Source: Paracoccus mutanolyticus (GTDB taxonomy: Bacteria; Pseudomonadota; Alphaproteobacteria; Rhodobacterales; Rhodobacteraceae). Taken from it: DNA of 64,000 nucleotides. Numbering within the stretch: position 1 is the first letter of the stretch; each line of letters begins with the position of its first letter. Positions 20,327-30,337 of the stretch are shown one piece after another. The position numbers were made by a program, and so were the translations under genes. The notes beneath the pieces were generated by a model that had not been told where the DNA came from, ran no database searches, and saw only the letters and a list, made by a program, of their open reading frames with translations. The stretch spans positions 1,426,001 to 1,490,000 of the forward strand of contig NZ_CP030239.1 of assembly GCF_003285265.1 (NCBI RefSeq), read 5' to 3'.

Positions 20327-22083
20327 TCAGTGCCGCGACCCCGGCCGCGCGGCCGAGGTCAGGACGACATTTCCCGGCGGCGGCGCCGCAGTGCTGCGCT
20401 TCTGCAAGGGCTCGACCCGGAAATGCAGGCGCAGGATGAACTGGCCCTCGTCCTCGTCAAGCTCTGCCGTGCCTTCCAGCTGGGCGGCGAAGGCGTCGAT
20501 CAGCTGGCTGCCGAGCCCCGTGCCAGGCGCGCCGCGCCGCGCCCCGCCGATGGAATTGCGCACCTCAAGCAGGGCACGGTCGGGGCCTTCGGAACAAAGC
20601 GTCACCTGCACCCAGGGCTGCGCGCCGGGTTCGGGCGCGCCGGCGTATTTCAGCGCATTGGTGAAGGCCTCGGTCGCCAGAAGCGACAGCGGCACCGCCT
20701 GGTCGGGCATCAGGACCAGCGGCTCCAGCCGGGTCTCGATGCGCAGATGCGCGGTCGGCTCCAGCGAAGCCTGGGTCATCTGGGTGATGATGTCGCTGAC
20801 CAGCCGGTCGGCATCGACCGAATCCAGATGCTCAGCCTGATAGAGGTTGCGATAGATCGTCGCGAGCGAGGCCACCCGGTCCTGGACCGAGCGCAGCACC
20901 TGGCGCGCGTCGTCGTGCTGGATCATCCGGCTTTGCATGTTGATGATCGAGGCGATCAGCTGCAGGTTGTTCTTGACCCGGTGATGGACCTCTTTCAGCA
21001 GGACGGTCTTTTCCTGGACGGCGGCCTCCATCGCCTCTTCGTCGCGGATCAGGATGCGGGCCATGTTGTGGAAGGTCTGGCTCATGTCCTCGATCTCGGC
21101 CGGGGCGTCGACGAGGACGGGCGGCGGGGCCGAGCGGTCGCCGATGGCGAAGCGCCGCATCTGGCTGCGCAATTCGCGGATGTGGCGCAGGACGAGCCGA
21201 TAGACCGCGAAATAGGCCACCCCCAGCGAGGCCGCCCACAGGATCAGCGGCAGCACCAGCGCGGTGCGCGTGGTCAGGTCGATGCCGGCGATGCCGGATT
21301 CGCGGCGGGTCCACGAGCCCAGCGCATAGACCAGGCCCGGCACCACGGGAACCACGCTGATACGCGCTTTTGCCGTGACGGTAGGTCAATGAAGATTTCA
21401 CCACGCCAATCTAATCGCTGACCTGGATTACGATGGGCGAGAGGAGGTTGTTTTCGTCGCGCGAAGAATGGAATTCGATGGATCCGGAGAAAGTACCGTA
21501 TCCCGCAGCCTTAAGTCAGGCAGCTATAAGATCGGACTTGATCGCACCATCGCAAGCATTTCACCTGTCTCATTGCCTTGCGGTAAAGCGGCTGGATCAC
21601 GGCGATGGTGGTTTCGGCCGAGGTCGCGCCCATGCGGCTGTTGGCGATGAGCGTACCCGGGCTTTCGACGAACAGCCGGTGCGCGGGGTCCTGCGACAGG
21701 TCCTGCGGACCGGGAACCGAGGAACATTCGGTCGTCCCGTCGAGCCGCGTGAAGCCGGCATAGGAAAAGTTCACCGTGCGCTGGACCACGCCCCGCATGA
21801 TGTCGGAACAGGGCTGCGGCTGGTCGAGCATTTCCAGCACGGCCGGGCCCAGCGCGTCCGCCGTGCCAAGCGCGCTTTGCAAAAGCGCCCGTTCCCCGGC
21901 CGCCGCCGTCGCCGTGCGCCCCAGAAGCGCGATTTCCGACGAGCGTTCGTATTCGCGCGACAGATGCAGCGTCTGGATGACCGAAATGAGGCCGATGGGC
22001 AGGATCGCCACCGACAGAAGCCCACCCAGGCGAAAACCGAGTCCCTTCGGGAACTCGCTTTTCTCCAGCATGCGGCGAAGCAT
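20327..22083 (-). pseudogene. Sensor histidine kinase of the HWE/HisKA_2 family, interrupted
   Basis: Probable kinase of the general stress response (PhyK-like), third in the nepR-ecfG-kinase run, 12 nt after ecfG. The N-terminal part (22083 to about 21560) has one transmembrane helix (GGLLSVAILPIGLISVIQTL) and a periplasmic sensor region. The C-terminal part (about 21358-20327) has a second helix, a HAMP-like segment, the phospho-acceptor KEVHHRVKNNLQLIASIINM and an ATPase domain (ATEAFTNALKYA, GTGLGSQLIDAF). Between them about 180 bp (21360-21545) is lower in GC and has stops in the coding frame (21511 and near 21389). As given the sensor cannot be joined to the kinase. Confidence 0.8.
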
Positions 22084-22095
22084 GTCGCCGGTTCC

Positions 22096-22686
22096 TCAGC
22101 GCATGATGGGAGAGTTCTGGGCCATCACGGCAAGAGTGGCACGATCGGTCATCTCAAGTTCCTCGCCTTCTTCAAGCTGCAGCAACTCGGCCAGGCGGCG
22201 GCGTCCGCGGTTGGCCCGGGACTTGACCGTGCCCACGGCCACGCCGGTCATGCCGGCGGCCTCTTCATAGGAAAAGCCCGAGGCGCCCACAAGGATCAGC
22301 GCCTCGCGCTGTTCGTCTGGAAGCTTTTCGAAGGCGGCGCGGAAATCGTTCAGCGCAAGGCGGCCGTCGTGTTCGGGGCGGGTCGCCTGGCGGGCGGCAT
22401 GGATGCCGTCGGTGTCACTGACCTCGCGCCGGGTCTTGCGGCGGCCGGAATAGAAGGTGTTGCGCAGGATGGTGAACAGCCAGGCCCGCAGGTTCGTGCC
22501 AGGCTGGAACTTGTCGATATGGGTCCATGCCTTGACGATGGTGTCCTGCACCAGGTCGTCGGCCGAGGCGCCTTCGCGGGTCAGCGACAGCGCAAAGGCA
22601 CGAAGCGCCGGCAGATGGTCCACCAGTTCGTTCCGCGGGTCGGCATGGGCCGAAGGGGCGCGCGCCGCCTTGGCGTTACGGGTCAT
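22096..22686 (-). CDS. ecfG: General stress response sigma factor EcfG
   Basis: A 196-residue extracytoplasmic-function sigma factor. Region 2 is seen in LPALRAFALSLTREGASADD and AWTHIDKFQPGTNLRAWLF; region 4 in LPDEQREALILVGASGFSYE and TVKSRANRGRRRL. Its coupling to nepR (ATGA overlap) and the divergent phyR identify the EcfG group. In this known circuit phosphorylated PhyR titrates NepR and frees EcfG, which then directs stress genes with GGAAC-N17-CGTT promoters. Confidence 0.93.
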   Translation of the reverse strand: MTRNAKAARAPSAHADPRNELVDHLPALRAFALSLTREGASADDLVQDTIVKAWTHIDKFQPGTNLRAWLFTILRNTFYSGRRKTRREVSDTDGIHAARQATRPEHDGRLALNDFRAAFEKLPDEQREALILVGASGFSYEEAAGMTGVAVGTVKSRANRGRRRLAELLQLEEGEELEMTDRATLAVMAQNSPIMR

Positions 22687-22850
22687 GCCGGGTTCCCTTG
22701 ATCGAAACCGTTGTCTCGAAGCTTTTCCAGAAGCTCCAGGAACTTGTCCGGAATCTGCTGGGTTGCGTCCTGTTCGTAGACCCGCTTGAGGTTCTCGTCG
22801 ATCTGCTGTTCGATGGCGGCCCGCCTGCGTTCCTCACGCTTGCTGTTCAT
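22683..22850 (-). CDS. nepR: Anti-sigma factor NepR
   Basis: A 55-residue protein starting MNSKREERRRAAIEQQIDEN at 22850. The conserved core LKRVYEQDATQQIPDKFLEL and LEKLR are the two helices that clamp either EcfG or the sigma-like domain of PhyR. It ends overlapping the ecfG start by 4 nt. Too short for default gene callers, but position, size and motif agree. Confidence 0.9.
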   Translation of the reverse strand: MNSKREERRRAAIEQQIDENLKRVYEQDATQQIPDKFLELLEKLRDNGFDQGNPA

Positions 22851-22889
22851 TTTTTGGTTATTCCCGAAATTCTTGTGCGCACACGATGC

Positions 22890-22915
22890 AACGGTTACCT
22901 ATCATTGCGAGTTCC
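22890..22915 (-). promoter_or_regulatory. EcfG-type promoter of nepR-ecfG
   Basis: On the minus strand GGAAC (22915-22911) and CGTT (22893-22890) are separated by exactly 17 nt, the consensus of EcfG-dependent promoters in alphaproteobacteria. It lies 39 nt upstream of the nepR start. This implies that EcfG drives its own operon together with its anti-sigma factor. Confidence 0.82.
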
Positions 22916-22944
22916 ATTGTGACCAACACTTTTCGAGGGACAAG

Positions 22945-23748
22945 ATGACCGCAGCAGATCTCGCACAATCCATCCGCCGGGAGCTGCCCTATCTGCGCCG
23001 CTATGCGCGCGCTTTGACCGGCAGCCAGACCGCTGGCGACAATTACGCGGTGGCCACCCTGGAAGCCATCCTGAGCGACCGCAGCCTCATGGACACCGAG
23101 GACACGCGCATCGGTCTGTTCCGCACCTTCCATGCCATCTGGCAAAGCTCGGGCCAGCCGGTCGAGCAGGAAAGCCAGACCCCGCAGGAGGCCCGCGCCC
23201 AGGCGCATCTGCGCGGCCTGACCCCCAATTCGCGCGAGGCGCTGCTTTTGCGCACGATCGAGGAGCTGCGCTATGAGCAGATCGCCACGATCATGCAGAT
23301 CGACCAGGACGAGGCCGAGGAGCTGGTCCAGATCGCGATGACCGAGATGTCGAATTCGATGGCCGGCAAGGTCATGGTGATCGAGGACGAGACCATCATC
23401 GCCATGGACCTGAAGGGCATCGTCCAGTCGATGGGCCATGACGTGACCGGCATCGCGCGCACCCATTCCGCCGCGGTGGAACTGGCGCATGGCAAGCGGC
23501 CGGACCTGATCCTGGCCGACATCCAGCTGGCGGACGGCTCGTCGGGGATCGACGCGGTGAACGAATTGCTGCGCGACATGGGGGATATTCCGGTGATCTT
23601 CATCACCGCCTTCCCCGAGCGGCTGCTGACCGGCGAGCGGCCGGAGCCGGCCTTCCTGATCTCGAAGCCCTATACCGAGGAGCAGGTTCGTTCGGCGGTA
23701 AGCCAGGCGATGTTCTTTTCCTCGACCGAGGGGCTGACAGCGGCCTGA
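22945..23748 (+). CDS. phyR: General stress response regulator PhyR
   Basis: A 267-residue anti-anti-sigma response regulator. Residues 1 to about 130 are the sigma-like output domain (ELPYLRRYARALTGSQ, LTPNSREALLLRTIEELRYE). Residues from about 142 are the receiver, with acidic E147/D148, phospho-Asp D192 in LILADIQLADG, T221 and K241 in LISKPYT. When phosphorylated it binds NepR. Divergent from nepR, and followed by a strong terminator. Confidence 0.95.
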   Translation: MTAADLAQSIRRELPYLRRYARALTGSQTAGDNYAVATLEAILSDRSLMDTEDTRIGLFRTFHAIWQSSGQPVEQESQTPQEARAQAHLRGLTPNSREALLLRTIEELRYEQIATIMQIDQDEAEELVQIAMTEMSNSMAGKVMVIEDETIIAMDLKGIVQSMGHDVTGIARTHSAAVELAHGKRPDLILADIQLADGSSGIDAVNELLRDMGDIPVIFITAFPERLLTGERPEPAFLISKPYTEEQVRSAVSQAMFFSSTEGLTAA

Positions 23749-23815
23749 TCCGCCGCCGCCTGATCCCTCGCGGGCGCGCGGATTGCATCGCCGCAGGGGT
23801 ATTTGGAAAACGGTG

Positions 23816-23853
23816 AAGGCCGGGGCGTTGCGCGCGCGCGCCCCGGCCTTTTT
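23816..23853 (+). terminator. Rho-independent terminator after phyR
   Basis: A 12-bp GC-rich stem (AAGGCCGGGGCG, 23816-23827, paired with 23839-23850) followed by five T. It lies 67 nt after phyR and touches the stop of the convergent nitronate monooxygenase gene, so it may serve both directions. Confidence 0.85.
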
Positions 23854-24800
23854 CACAGAGCGGCGCGGGCCTCGGCGTATTCGGCGGCCAGCTGGTCGAT
23901 CAGTTCGGCGGCCGTGCGGACGGCGTGAACGGCGCCGATCCCCTGCCCCGCGCCCCAGATCCGGCTCCAGGCCTTGGCCTTGCCGAAGTCCATGGTCGAG
24001 GGATCGGCGCTGCCGAGCGCGGCGGGGTCGAGGCCGGCGTTCCTGATCGAGGGCGCGAGGTAGTTGCCCGCCACCCCGGTGAAGAGGGTCGAGTTCACGA
24101 TGTCCTCGGCCCCGCAATCGACGATCATCTGCTTGTAGTCCTGGGGGGCGTTCGCCTCGGCCGTGGCGATGAAGGGGCTGCCGATATAGGCGAGATCGGC
24201 CCCCATGGCGCGCGCCGCCAGCACGGCGCGGCCCGTGGCGATGGCGCCCGACAGCAGCAGCGGACCTTGGAACCAGGCGCGGATTTCCTGGATCAGGGCA
24301 AAGGGCGATTGCTGGCCGGCGTGGCCCCCTGCCCCGGCGGCGACCGCGATCAGCCCGTCGGCGCCCTTGTCGATCGCCTTGCGCGCGAAGCTGTTCGAGA
24401 TCACGTCGTGCAGCACGATGCCGCCGCAGTCATGGGCTGCGGCGTTCACCTCGAGGCGCGCGCCCAGGCTGGTGATCCAGATCGGCACGCGATGGCGGTG
24501 GCAGATCTCGATGTCGCGTTCCAGCCGGGCGTTCGAGCGATGCACGATCTGATTGACGGCAAAGGGCGCGGCCGTGCGGTCGGGGTTTTCCTGGTTATGG
24601 CGGTCGAGTTCCTGCGCGATGCGGGTCAGCCAGGCGTCGAGCAGCGGCGGCTCGCCGTCGCTTTCGCGAGCGTTCAGCGCCGGGAAGCTGCCGACGATGC
24701 CGGCCTTGCATTGCGCGATGACCAGTTCCGGCCCCGAGACGATGAACATGGGCGAGGCCACGACCGGCAGGCGCAGGCCGGCAAGAACGGGGGGCAGCAT
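23853..24800 (-). CDS. Nitronate monooxygenase family protein
   Basis: A 315-residue FMN TIM-barrel enzyme related to 2-nitropropane dioxygenase. The N-terminus MLPPVLAGLRLPVVASPMFI is the class signature; further motifs are IVLHDVISNSFARKAIDKGA, GLIAVAAGAGGHAGQQSPFA and LLSGAIATGRAVLAARAMGA. The ATG at 24800 has a GGAGG site 7 nt upstream. Likely oxidises alkyl nitronates or acts as a related oxidoreductase; the substrate is uncertain. Confidence 0.88.
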   Translation of the reverse strand: MLPPVLAGLRLPVVASPMFIVSGPELVIAQCKAGIVGSFPALNARESDGEPPLLDAWLTRIAQELDRHNQENPDRTAAPFAVNQIVHRSNARLERDIEICHRHRVPIWITSLGARLEVNAAAHDCGGIVLHDVISNSFARKAIDKGADGLIAVAAGAGGHAGQQSPFALIQEIRAWFQGPLLLSGAIATGRAVLAARAMGADLAYIGSPFIATAEANAPQDYKQMIVDCGAEDIVNSTLFTGVAGNYLAPSIRNAGLDPAALGSADPSTMDFGKAKAWSRIWGAGQGIGAVHAVRTAAELIDQLAAEYAEARAAL

Positions 24801-24867
24801 GACGATCCTCCTTTGGCTGGCGGGCAGGTTGCACGGCCCGCGCTGCAAGGCAAAGGTTTCGTCGCGT

Positions 24868-25902
24868 TCAATAGGGCAGCGGATGGTCGCGGTGCAGCCG
24901 GTCGATGCGGCGCAGCGCATCCGGGGTCAGGACCAGATCCAACCCCCGAAGCAGGTGGTCCAGCTGGTCGCAGGTCGTGGCGCCGATGATCGGGATGCAG
25001 GCGAAGGGCCGCTGCCGGGTGAAGGCAATGGCCATGTGCCTGGGGTCGAGCCCGAGTTCGGCCGCCAGCGCGTGCCAGGCCGCGCCGCCGCCGCCGCGCG
25101 CGGGATGCGCCGCCCGCCCAGGTCGCCCGATCCGCCCGCGGCACGATCCACCGCCGCCCGGCTGCCGTCGGGTTCTCCTTCGGCGTATTTGCCGGTCAGA
25201 AGCCCGGCGGCTAGCGGCGAATAGGCCAGCAGGGTGACGTTTTCGTTCTCCGCGAGCTCGGCCATGTCGGTGTCGTAAAGCCGGTGGAGCAGCGAATAGT
25301 CGTTCTGCCGAGGCTACGCGCGGCCCGCCCAGCCGTTCGGCCGCGTCGATCCGCGCAGGTGCCGCGCGCTGTTCGTGGTTTCCAGCCCATAGGCGCGGAT
25401 CTTGCTCGTGCCATTGTAGACGGCCACCGAGGCGATGTGGTCGAGCGTGAGCTGCCGGTCCAGTTCCAAAGGGCGCGGGCCTGTTCTGCCGGAAGGCGTA
25501 GGAGCCCCGCACCGGCCAGTGCAGCTGGTACAGGTCGATGCAATCCGTTCCCAGCCGCCTGAGCGAGCGGTTGATGATGTCGCCGATGGTCGAACCGTCA
25601 TAGCCTTCGGGGCGGACCTTGTCGCTGGGTCCGATGGCCTTGGTCGCGATCTGCACCCGGTCGCGGTTCCCCCGGAGGGCCAGCCAGGCACCCAGGATTT
25701 CCTCGCTGCGGCCGACGGTCTCGCGCCGCACGGGGTTCACGGGATACATCTCGGCCGTATCGAGAAAGCCGATCCCGGCATCCAGCGCCATGTCGAGCTG
25801 CCGGTGCGCCTCGTCCCGGGCGGTCTGGTTTCCGAATGTCATGGTCCCCAGCGACACCGCGCTGACCATGACCTCGCTGCCGCCGAGCCCGACCCGTTCC
25901 AT
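24868..25902 (-). pseudogene. Aldo/keto reductase (several frameshifts)
   Basis: NADPH-dependent aldo/keto reductase of the Tas/YajO type. From 25902 it reads MERVGLGGSEVMVSAVSLGT, then FLDTAEMYPVNP (catalytic Asp and Tyr), VQIATKAIG (Lys) and CIDLYQLHWPVRG. The frame shifts near 25490, 25440, 25310, 25130 and 25090. The last part is preserved (AFTRQRPFACIPIIGATTC to the stop at 24868). Its start is only about 18 nt downstream of the original 3' end of selC, so the gene probably relied on read-through from selC and now stands at the edge of element A. Confidence 0.82.
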
Positions 25903-25980
25903 CCCGCACCCCGTGTTCATGGCGGAAGAGAATGGGAGTCGAACCCACCCGGGACAGGCCTGCTGCCCCAACCGGATTTG
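25889..25980. repeat. Left attachment-site copy of element A (AKR start plus 3' half of selC)
   Basis: These 92 bp are identical to 45899-45990. They hold the beginning of the aldo/keto reductase gene and the 3' half of the minus-strand tRNA-Sec, from CCA back into the anticodon loop. The tRNA is not continued in register: after GGATTTG comes ATTGAAGTCCG and then foreign sequence. This is the displaced chromosomal 3' half expected after integration into a tRNA gene. Confidence 0.85.
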
Positions 25981-26062
25981 ATTGAAGTCCGTTTAGGTGT
26001 CGAAAGAGGGCTAGGTGCTTCCGACTATGCCTATTGGGGGAATGCCTTGGGGGACAGAAACT

Positions 26063-27183
26063 ATGGCGCAGCACCTCTTGAACCGCAGACCGGAAAAGGC
26101 CCTTACCGGCCAGGTTCGTGAAGACCGTCGTCGAGCCGGGAAAGTATTTCGACGGACACGGAATGTTCCTACGTGTCGAAGCTCTCGCAACCCAGAAGCA
26201 GGTGCAGCGCGGCGTCAAAGATCAGGGCCGGCAGCACCATGGGCAGCGTCACGTCGCCGCGACACCCGCCGATGCCGGCACCGGTGCTTGCCCGCGCCGG
26301 AGGCGACCCGTCGCAGGATCGTCGCTCTGAGCGACACATCCAGCCGTTCGAGCAAGCGGCCCGCGCGATCCACGGATGCCTGAGCCGAAATGGGAACATG
26401 AGCATGCCGGGCGACATCCGCACGTTGGAGCCTACGCGTTCCCGGACCATCGGCAGCTCAAGGTGCCGGATGTGACCAGCGCGGATGTGCTGGACGTGCT
26501 GACCCCGATCTGGACCGAGAAGGCTGAGACGGCTCGGCGCGTTCGCCAGCGGATCGGAACCGTGATGAAATGGGCCATTGCTCAAGGATGGCGCAAGGAC
26601 AATCCAGCCGAGAACATCGCACGGGCGTTGCCCAAAGCGGACAAGACCAAGGCCAGGCGGAAGGCTCTGCCCTATGCCGAGGTCGCGGGGTGCATCGCTG
26701 CGGTTCACGGTTCCGGGGCGAGCCATGCGCTGGCACTGGAATTCCTGATCCTGACCGCCGCCCGTTCAGGCGAGGTGCGCGGCGCGGTCTGGTCTGAAAT
26801 CGACATGGCCGCGAAGGTCTGGGAAGTCCCTGCCGTGCGGATGAAGATGAAGCGCCCGCATCGGGTGCCCCTATCGCCCCGCGCCGTCGCGATCCTGAAA
26901 GATGCCGAGGCGCTGCGCGGTGATGGTGATCTGGTGTTCCCCGGCACCAAGCCCGGCAAGATGCTGTCCGACATGACCCTTTCCAAGCTGGTGAAGGAGC
27001 TCGGCTTCAATGCCGATGTTCACGGCTTCCGCACATCCTTCCGAACATGGGCGCAGGAAAAGACCAACTTTCCGCGCGAGGTGCCCGAGGCGGCACTGGC
27101 CCATGCGGTGGTGACGCGTGGAACAAGCCTATGCCCGGTCGGATGTGTTCGAGAAGAGACGCAAGATGATGCCGAAGCGCTAG
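26063..27183 (+). pseudogene. Tyrosine recombinase (P4-type integrase) of element A, inactivated
   Basis: Remnant integrase beginning 83 bp inside the left att copy. The N-terminus is MAQHLLNRRPEKAL; after a frameshift near 26110 it reads VEPGKYFDGHGMFLRVEAL. About 200 bp (26185-26385) is unrelated sequence. The core-binding and catalytic parts follow: ADVLDVLTPIWTEKAETARR, TAARSGEVRGAVWSEID (first Arg) and HGFRTSFRTWAQEK (His/Arg). A frameshift near 27115 leaves the tyrosine segment EQAYARSDVFEKRRK in another frame, ending at 27183. The enzyme cannot be functional, so element A is probably fixed. Confidence 0.82.
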
Positions 27184-28529
27184 AAGAACAAAGAATATCT
27201 CGACCGCTACCATGAAGCGCGACAAGATCGTGAGGATCGGGTCATTGAACAGGACGATCGCGAACTCGATTACGCGAATCTTTGAATATAGTTTAATCCT
27301 TTGGAAGCAACGGCCACAATCGGCCCTCTTAGGATACGAAGGCAAGGCTGTCAATTTGGAATACCACTGCTGACACAGGAAGATCATATACTGAGCCTTT
27401 CCGTAACGCCGACGAGAGGTTCGTTATCTGGAGTGAAGGAAAATTCAGAATCGTATGGAACAAGGCCTAGTTTGGCGCTCTGCGTTGGATGCTGCACGAG
27501 CTTGTATCCACCTTCATGCGAAGTCTCTGAGGTGAAGTTCTTTAGTCAGTCTCTGCTCCCCAAGAATCTCTTTATAAGAAACTCCCTTATGGGATTCGAG
27601 GTCCGCGGGGATCTCGCTAAGCAGGTATGGAGATTGTCGCGTGCGCCAATATGTCCCTCGTCCATTTTCTGCTTGAGTTGCAGGATAGTTAGATATTAGA
27701 CGAAGCGTTTGAGCTAGCCAGGCGAGAAAGCATTGAACATTGCATATCGGGCTGTCACGACCCTATTCCTGCCGCAAATATGGAGGAGCGGCTACCAAGG
27801 AAAATTGCGGAACTATCGCTGCTGCACGCCGCTATGTTTCCGCCAGTGCGCAGAGCCCGCGACCGGACGCCCCGTGCAGCTGCTGCCCTTCCCAGCTGAG
27901 TGGTGTGACGGGCCCGCACTTCAGACAACACACGCCGCACAAACACCCGAGTTGCCAGAAAACTCCTACCGACAGCAACGACAGTATCGTTCAAGCGAGA
28001 TGCAAATCGCAATGCACTGGAACAGGCATAAATCCGGGACATAGCCCCGCACTGTCCCTATTTGAATTGGGACAGTGCCCGCCAAAGTCCCAATAAATAC
28101 AGCCATTCTTCCCTCATGCGGCACAGATGAGTGACGCACCGAGACCACTTGCGCAGGGAAAGCAAAAGGCGAACTTCGCCAACCCGCCATATGAGGCAAT
28201 CACCGCGCCGGAGCCGCACCACGATCTATAGGCATCATGAACGCGGGGCAATTCCCGCGACCTGGAAGATACCGCAACCGCCGATCCATGGCCCGAAAGC
28301 GACAATCACCGAATGGCTGGCCTCGCGCCCAGAGGTGTATCAGGTGCGCTCATGAGCGTCAATTTTTCGAAACGGATGTGCTGCGTCAAAACCGAAGGGC
28401 GTGTCGAAATCAAGACAGCACCCGATGGGCGCCCTGTGGCAAGCGCTACCGCACCCTGGACAGCCCGAGTAGCCGATCTTCTGCCTTTCCCCCGGTCCGC
28501 CGATCGGGTGCGACAGGTTATCCGACGAG
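27184..28529. other. Non-coding or decayed sequence in element A
   Basis: No open frame here has a recognisable motif or a convincing ribosome-binding site. 27184-27720 is markedly AT-richer than the chromosome. 27740-28400 gives only short overlapping frames on both strands. I see no tRNA, clear terminator or repeat in it. Confidence 0.5.
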
Positions 28530-28725
28530 GGAATGACAGGACTGGCGGGGATGGTTTCCAGTCTGCGCACCCGCGTGCTGCCAGCAGCGCGACCAGATCG
28601 CCGGGCTTGGCGCCGCGCTTGCGCATTTCGGGAAACAGCGCCGGGGCCACGGCAGCCATGTCGGCGGCCTTGGACCCCGAGATGCCCGAGACCAGATACG
28701 TGGACAGATGGGGCGGGACAGGTTG
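28530..28725 (-). pseudogene. Fragment of a TRAP transporter large permease (DctM)
   Basis: About 60 codons resembling the DctM core: HLSTYLVSGISGSKAADMAA followed by VAPALFPEMRKRGAKPGDLV and then, after an indel, ETIPAS. Both ends of the gene are missing and unrelated sequence abuts directly. DctM proteins carry out C4-dicarboxylate or related uptake; this fragment cannot. Confidence 0.65.
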
Positions 28726-28973
28726 AACAATCTGGCCGGGGTTGGGGGTAATGTCCGGCCGGGTTCATTTCAGAAGAGACGCCAACTCGGTAATTTCGGT
28801 CAGGAAGGTCCGATCGGCGCAGGTTTCAGGCCGACCTCTGCCGTCAGGGCTGACGCTGGCGGGATGCGGACGACGAAGCCGGATCCCGTATGCCGAACTT
28901 CCTTCGCTGCGGCCGAGCGCCCATCGTCGGATCTAGGACAACGTCCTCACGCGGCAAATTAGCCAACGGCAGC

Positions 28974-30299
28974 TCAGAAGTCGCTGGCGCCCCGGATGAT
29001 CGCCGTGATCAGGTGAAGCAATAGAGTCCAAAGAGCCCTGAGATGGGCGAGGATCTTGCGGATATTGTGCCCGCAGGCGCAGAGGACGGCGAAGACCGCG
29101 TCGCCGATGCGGCCTTTCAGCGGGCATCTGGCCAGGCGACCATCGCTCTTCATGTGCCCGATCTCAGGCTCGATGGCACTTCGTCGCCTGAGGAGCTTTG
29201 CCAGGAGCGGGGTGATGCCGCGTCTTGTGCCGCTGATCAGGACCTTGGTGGTCTCCACGCCATGGCCGCGATAGCCGCGATCGACGACGGCGAGATCCGG
29301 CACCTGCTCGGTCAGGATGGCAACCTGCTCCAGTGCAGGCGCCAATGTATGGCCGTCGTAGGGGTTGTCAGGGAAGCTGCGGGCGCCGACGACAAAGCCT
29401 CCGTCGAGGGTAGTAGCAAGGCTGACCTTGGTGCCGAACTCATAGCGGATGCGCGCCTTGCCCTTGGAGATGCAGTCGACCTCGGGCTCGTGCAGGGCGT
29501 AGATCTTGTTCTTGCTCTTCGGTGTCTGTTCGAGCAGGCGACCGACCAGCCAGAGCGCCTCCAGCACCCGTCCGCGCAGCGCGCCTTCGGGGATGTCCTG
29601 CAGGTGGCGGCGCAGGTCCCGGCGCACGCGGCCAACATAGCCCTTGAGTTGGCGCAGGGCCTTGCGCATGCGCTTGAACTGCCGGGCATGGGCATACCGC
29701 CCCACCTGGGCGGCCAGCCGCGGGGCAAGGCGCGCGTAGTTCTGGCGCAGATCGACCCCCGCTTCCTTCGCCAAGCCGACCAACAGCGCGCGGGCGCGCT
29801 CGTAAAGCCGCGCATCCGTGGGATGGGCGATGGTCTTTTCCATCACGGTCGTATCCACAGCCACCCGCTTCAGGCTCTTGTCGGTGACCGCGCCAGAAGC
29901 TCGGCCTGCCTCGATCGTCTTGGTCAGCAGCCACTCCACTCCTTCCTCCCCGATCCGCTTGCGCCAGCGCACCAGCGACGAGGGATCGATCGGGGGACGG
30001 TGCTGGAAGAACGTCTCGCCGGTGAAGTGCTGGTAATACGGGTTCTCGACCCACCGGGCGACGACTGCCTCGTCAGAGAGCTTGAAGGCGTGCTGGAGAT
30101 ACATGAGCCCCGCCACCAGGCGTGGAGATGTCGCTGGCCGTCCCTGGCGAGACGGAAAGAAGCTCGCCCACTCCCGTTCAAAGAAATCCCAGTCGATCAG
30201 TGCCGCAAGCTTCACCAACTCATGGCGGGCGTCGATCATGTCGACCAGTCTCGGGCGGAGCAGGTCATCCTGTTCAGGGGCGCGGGAATGGGGCTTCAT
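28974..30299 (-). CDS. IS5-family transposase (intact)
   Basis: A 441-residue DDE transposase, starting MKPHSRAPEQDDLLRPRLVD at 30299 (an in-frame upstream start at 30350 is possible). The N-terminal DUF772-type region has ALIDWDFFEREW and GLMYLQHAFKLSDEAVVARW. Catalytic acids are in VAVDTTVMEK, LAVVDRGYRGHGVE and AIEPEIGHMKSDGRL. It is the only complete gene I recognise in element A. The last residues (GASDF) differ from copy 2 and may come from flanking DNA. Confidence 0.88.
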   Translation of the reverse strand: MKPHSRAPEQDDLLRPRLVDMIDARHELVKLAALIDWDFFEREWASFFPSRQGRPATSPRLVAGLMYLQHAFKLSDEAVVARWVENPYYQHFTGETFFQHRPPIDPSSLVRWRKRIGEEGVEWLLTKTIEAGRASGAVTDKSLKRVAVDTTVMEKTIAHPTDARLYERARALLVGLAKEAGVDLRQNYARLAPRLAAQVGRYAHARQFKRMRKALRQLKGYVGRVRRDLRRHLQDIPEGALRGRVLEALWLVGRLLEQTPKSKNKIYALHEPEVDCISKGKARIRYEFGTKVSLATTLDGGFVVGARSFPDNPYDGHTLAPALEQVAILTEQVPDLAVVDRGYRGHGVETTKVLISGTRRGITPLLAKLLRRRSAIEPEIGHMKSDGRLARCPLKGRIGDAVFAVLCACGHNIRKILAHLRALWTLLLHLITAIIRGASDF

Positions 30300-30337
30300 C
30301 GGCGACCGGAAATTGCAGGGTTTCTGGCAAAAGCATA
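28988..30337 (-). mobile_element. IS5-family insertion sequence, copy 1
   Basis: This is the stretch shared with the second copy at 38201-39530, so it marks the least extent of the element. The copies diverge abruptly outside these points. I could not define clean terminal inverted repeats, so the true ends are uncertain; the transposase frame runs 14 bp past the shared left edge. Confidence 0.75.

Noticed and set aside
25920..25980. Second tRNA-Sec gene at the left junction
   Set aside because: Only the 3' half is in register; the acceptor 5' strand and D arm are absent, so it is an att remnant.
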